A stretch of 64,000 nucleotides of DNA from Ralstonia sp. NFACC01 (GTDB lineage: Bacteria; Pseudomonadota; Gammaproteobacteria; Burkholderiales; Burkholderiaceae). The stretch lies in contig NZ_FOWV01000011.1 of assembly GCF_900115545.1 (NCBI RefSeq), positions 1-64,000 on the forward strand, written 5' to 3'. The first letter of the stretch is position 1. Each line of letters begins with the position of its first letter. Shown in pieces: positions 63,777 through 64,000 of this stretch. The notes under the pieces were generated by a model. That model ran no database searches. It saw only the letters and a list, made by a program, of their open reading frames with translations, and had not been told where the DNA came from. The translations under genes and the position numbers were made by a program.

Positions 63777-64000
63777 TTTGCCGAGATCTTTTCACATCGT
63801 CGCCGTGCAGATAGATCGACGTCGTCGAGATGGACGCATGCCGCAGGTTGTCTCGCACAGTGGTCAGCTCTGCGCCGCGCTCCAGAGCATGGGTGGCGTG
63901 CGTATGCCGCATCCAATGTGGACTGGCCTTTCGGAGCTTCTCAGCCAGCACAGGGTGATCGCCTTCAATCACGTCGGCCGCCGTCAGGAAGAACCGTTTG
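63751..64000 (-). CDS. Tyrosine recombinase/integrase, C-terminal part
   Basis: The frame is open to the window edge. PHWMRHTHATHALERG contains the H-x-x-R catalytic pair of tyrosine recombinases, NLRHASISTTSIYLHGDD holds the second His region and the nucleophile Tyr. It ends KRSRQIGDAFGKR. The N-terminal part lies outside the window, so integrity cannot be judged. It overlaps the start of the decayed integrase behind it, suggesting a tandem pair from one older element. Confidence 0.8.
   Translation of the reverse strand, partial: KRFFLTAADVIEGDHPVLAEKLRKASPHWMRHTHATHALERGAELTTVRDNLRHASISTTSIYLHGDDVKRSRQIGDAFGKR

Overview
The window is GC-rich and reads like a beta-proteobacterial chromosome or second chromosome/megaplasmid, most likely Ralstonia (R. 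pickettii/mannitolilytica group) or a close relative. The reasons are the PHA-synthase/phasin/Pta-AckA cluster, the quinate/shikimate catabolic cluster with PcaR-like boxes, the two-gene eutBC locus, the Gram-negative porin, and the Ralstonia-style tyrosine integrases at the right edge. This is a judgement from gene content; no database search was run.

Layout. 0-9.6 kb: partial molybdopterin oxidoreductase, OFA-type transporter, Hpt protein, a leftward CzcCBA-like RND efflux operon and a MerR regulator with its divergent promoter. 9.6-12.5 kb: a complete bufferin-type operon (DUF2282 precursor, DUF692 MNIO enzyme, DUF2063 partner, DoxX protein). 12.7-19 kb: small DNA-binding proteins, EamA exporter, two Lrp/AsnC regulators, a PLP lyase and gamma-glutamyltransferase. 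19-27.8 kb: quinate/shikimate catabolism (HPPD, two MFS carriers, shikimate dehydrogenase, IclR regulator, QuiC-type dehydroshikimate dehydratase, porin). 27.8-34.6 kb: glycine-riboswitch-controlled amino-acid dehydrogenase, eutBC, chrA, dbpA. 35.1-46.6 kb: one long rightward operon of PHA synthase, tripartite ABC efflux, phasin, MaoC-Pta fusion and acetate kinase.

46.66-58.75 kb is the most unusual part: a compact 12.1-kb prophage with no tail genes. It has a DUF3693-type repressor, a Y2 HUH rolling-circle replication protein, a FtsK/HerA-type packaging ATPase without membrane anchor, a 264-residue major capsid protein with a visible internal duplication (double jelly roll, similar in pattern to corticovirus PM2 P2), about ten small one-TM proteins, a GH24 lysozyme, a holin-like protein and a lysozyme/holin/spanin-like lysis block. 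It is flanked by a 17-bp direct repeat. The right-hand copy is part of a 28-bp sequence with the architecture of a XerC/XerD dif site, so the element appears to use host XerCD and needs no integrase. I infer a tailless, membrane-containing icosahedral phage.

58.8-63 kb is visibly more AT-rich and carries a three-gene leftward operon: a putative nuclease-domain protein, a small middle component and a DUF3732 Rad50-like ATPase with zinc hook. It has the layout of an ABC three-component (ABC-3C) conflict/antiphage system. A third, degenerate dif-like half site lies just upstream of it, and decayed plus edge-truncated tyrosine integrases follow, so this end of the window is a stack of mobile elements.
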